Shown here: piece after piece, positions 22,945 through 22,963 of the stretch
How the letters are laid out: every line of letters starts with the position of its first letter
Numbering within the stretch: position 1 is the stretch's first letter
From: an uncultured Collinsella sp.
Lineage (GTDB): Bacteria > Actinomycetota > Coriobacteriia > Coriobacteriales > Coriobacteriaceae
NCBI GenBank assembly: GCA_900541685.1
Contig: UQKM01000027.1
Coordinates: forward strand, 1 to 22,963
Length of the DNA stretch: 22,963 nt
Direction of reading: 5' to 3'
The notes under the pieces: generated by a model
Seen by the model: the letters and a program-made list of their open reading frames with translations, nothing else
Told to the model about the DNA's origin: nothing
The model's database searches: none
Position numbers and translations under genes: made by a program

Positions 22945-22963
22945 GGGGTGGAATGGTGGGGAG

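Overview
The window looks like a chromosomal segment of a GC-rich anaerobic actinobacterium of the Coriobacteriia, most plausibly Collinsella or a close relative. This is inferred from strongly G/C-ending codons, the arginine-deiminase gene set, the pyrG-xerD order typical of Actinobacteria, and frequent perfect intergenic palindromes. No rRNA, tRNA or CRISPR array was seen.

Layout. (1) 1-496 (-): a nearly complete DJ-1/PfpI-family gene cut by the window edge. (2) 497-1123: gene-free, with a palindromic repeat, two copies of an inverted-repeat unit 81 bp apart, and a structured leader with a terminator. (3) 1124-5137 (+): a beta-glucoside cassette of an EamA-type transporter, a GH1 6-phospho-beta-glucosidase and a PTS EIIBC permease lacking its IIA domain. 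A ~0.41-kb IS3-family remnant (about 5274-5687) and a palindromic repeat follow it. (4) 5780-9609 (-): a TrmA/RumA-type rRNA uracil methyltransferase and polyphosphate kinase 1 with an unusual Pro/Ala-rich C-terminal tail. (5) 10020-17209 (+): an arginine-catabolism region with two identical arcA copies. The first precedes a PLP aminotransferase; the second precedes argF/arcB and a YfcC/ArcD-like carrier. No carbamate kinase gene is present. (6) 17765-19841 (+): a DUF1846 protein and a small winged-helix protein. (7) 20020-22625 (+): pyrG and a XerD-type recombinase two bases apart. A palindromic terminator follows, then an operator-rich stretch with an SOS-box-like site that probably belongs to a gene beyond the right edge.

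Function. In region 3 the EIIBC would import and phosphorylate a beta-glucoside and the GH1 enzyme would cleave it; the exporter-like EamA protein shares the structured leader. In region 5 ArcA makes citrulline and ammonia, ArgF/ArcB works in the phosphorolytic direction to give ornithine and carbamoyl phosphate, and the carrier probably exchanges arginine for ornithine or citrulline.

The most unusual structure is the arcA pair. The coding sequences and ribosome-binding sites appear identical over 1267 bp, while the collinear upstream regions have diverged strongly. Those regions still keep two CCGTTC boxes 21 bp apart at a fixed distance from the -10 element, and a two-hairpin leader RNA whose stems change in sequence but keep pairing. 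This points to old duplication, later homogenisation of the gene body, and selection on a leader and operator I do not recognise.
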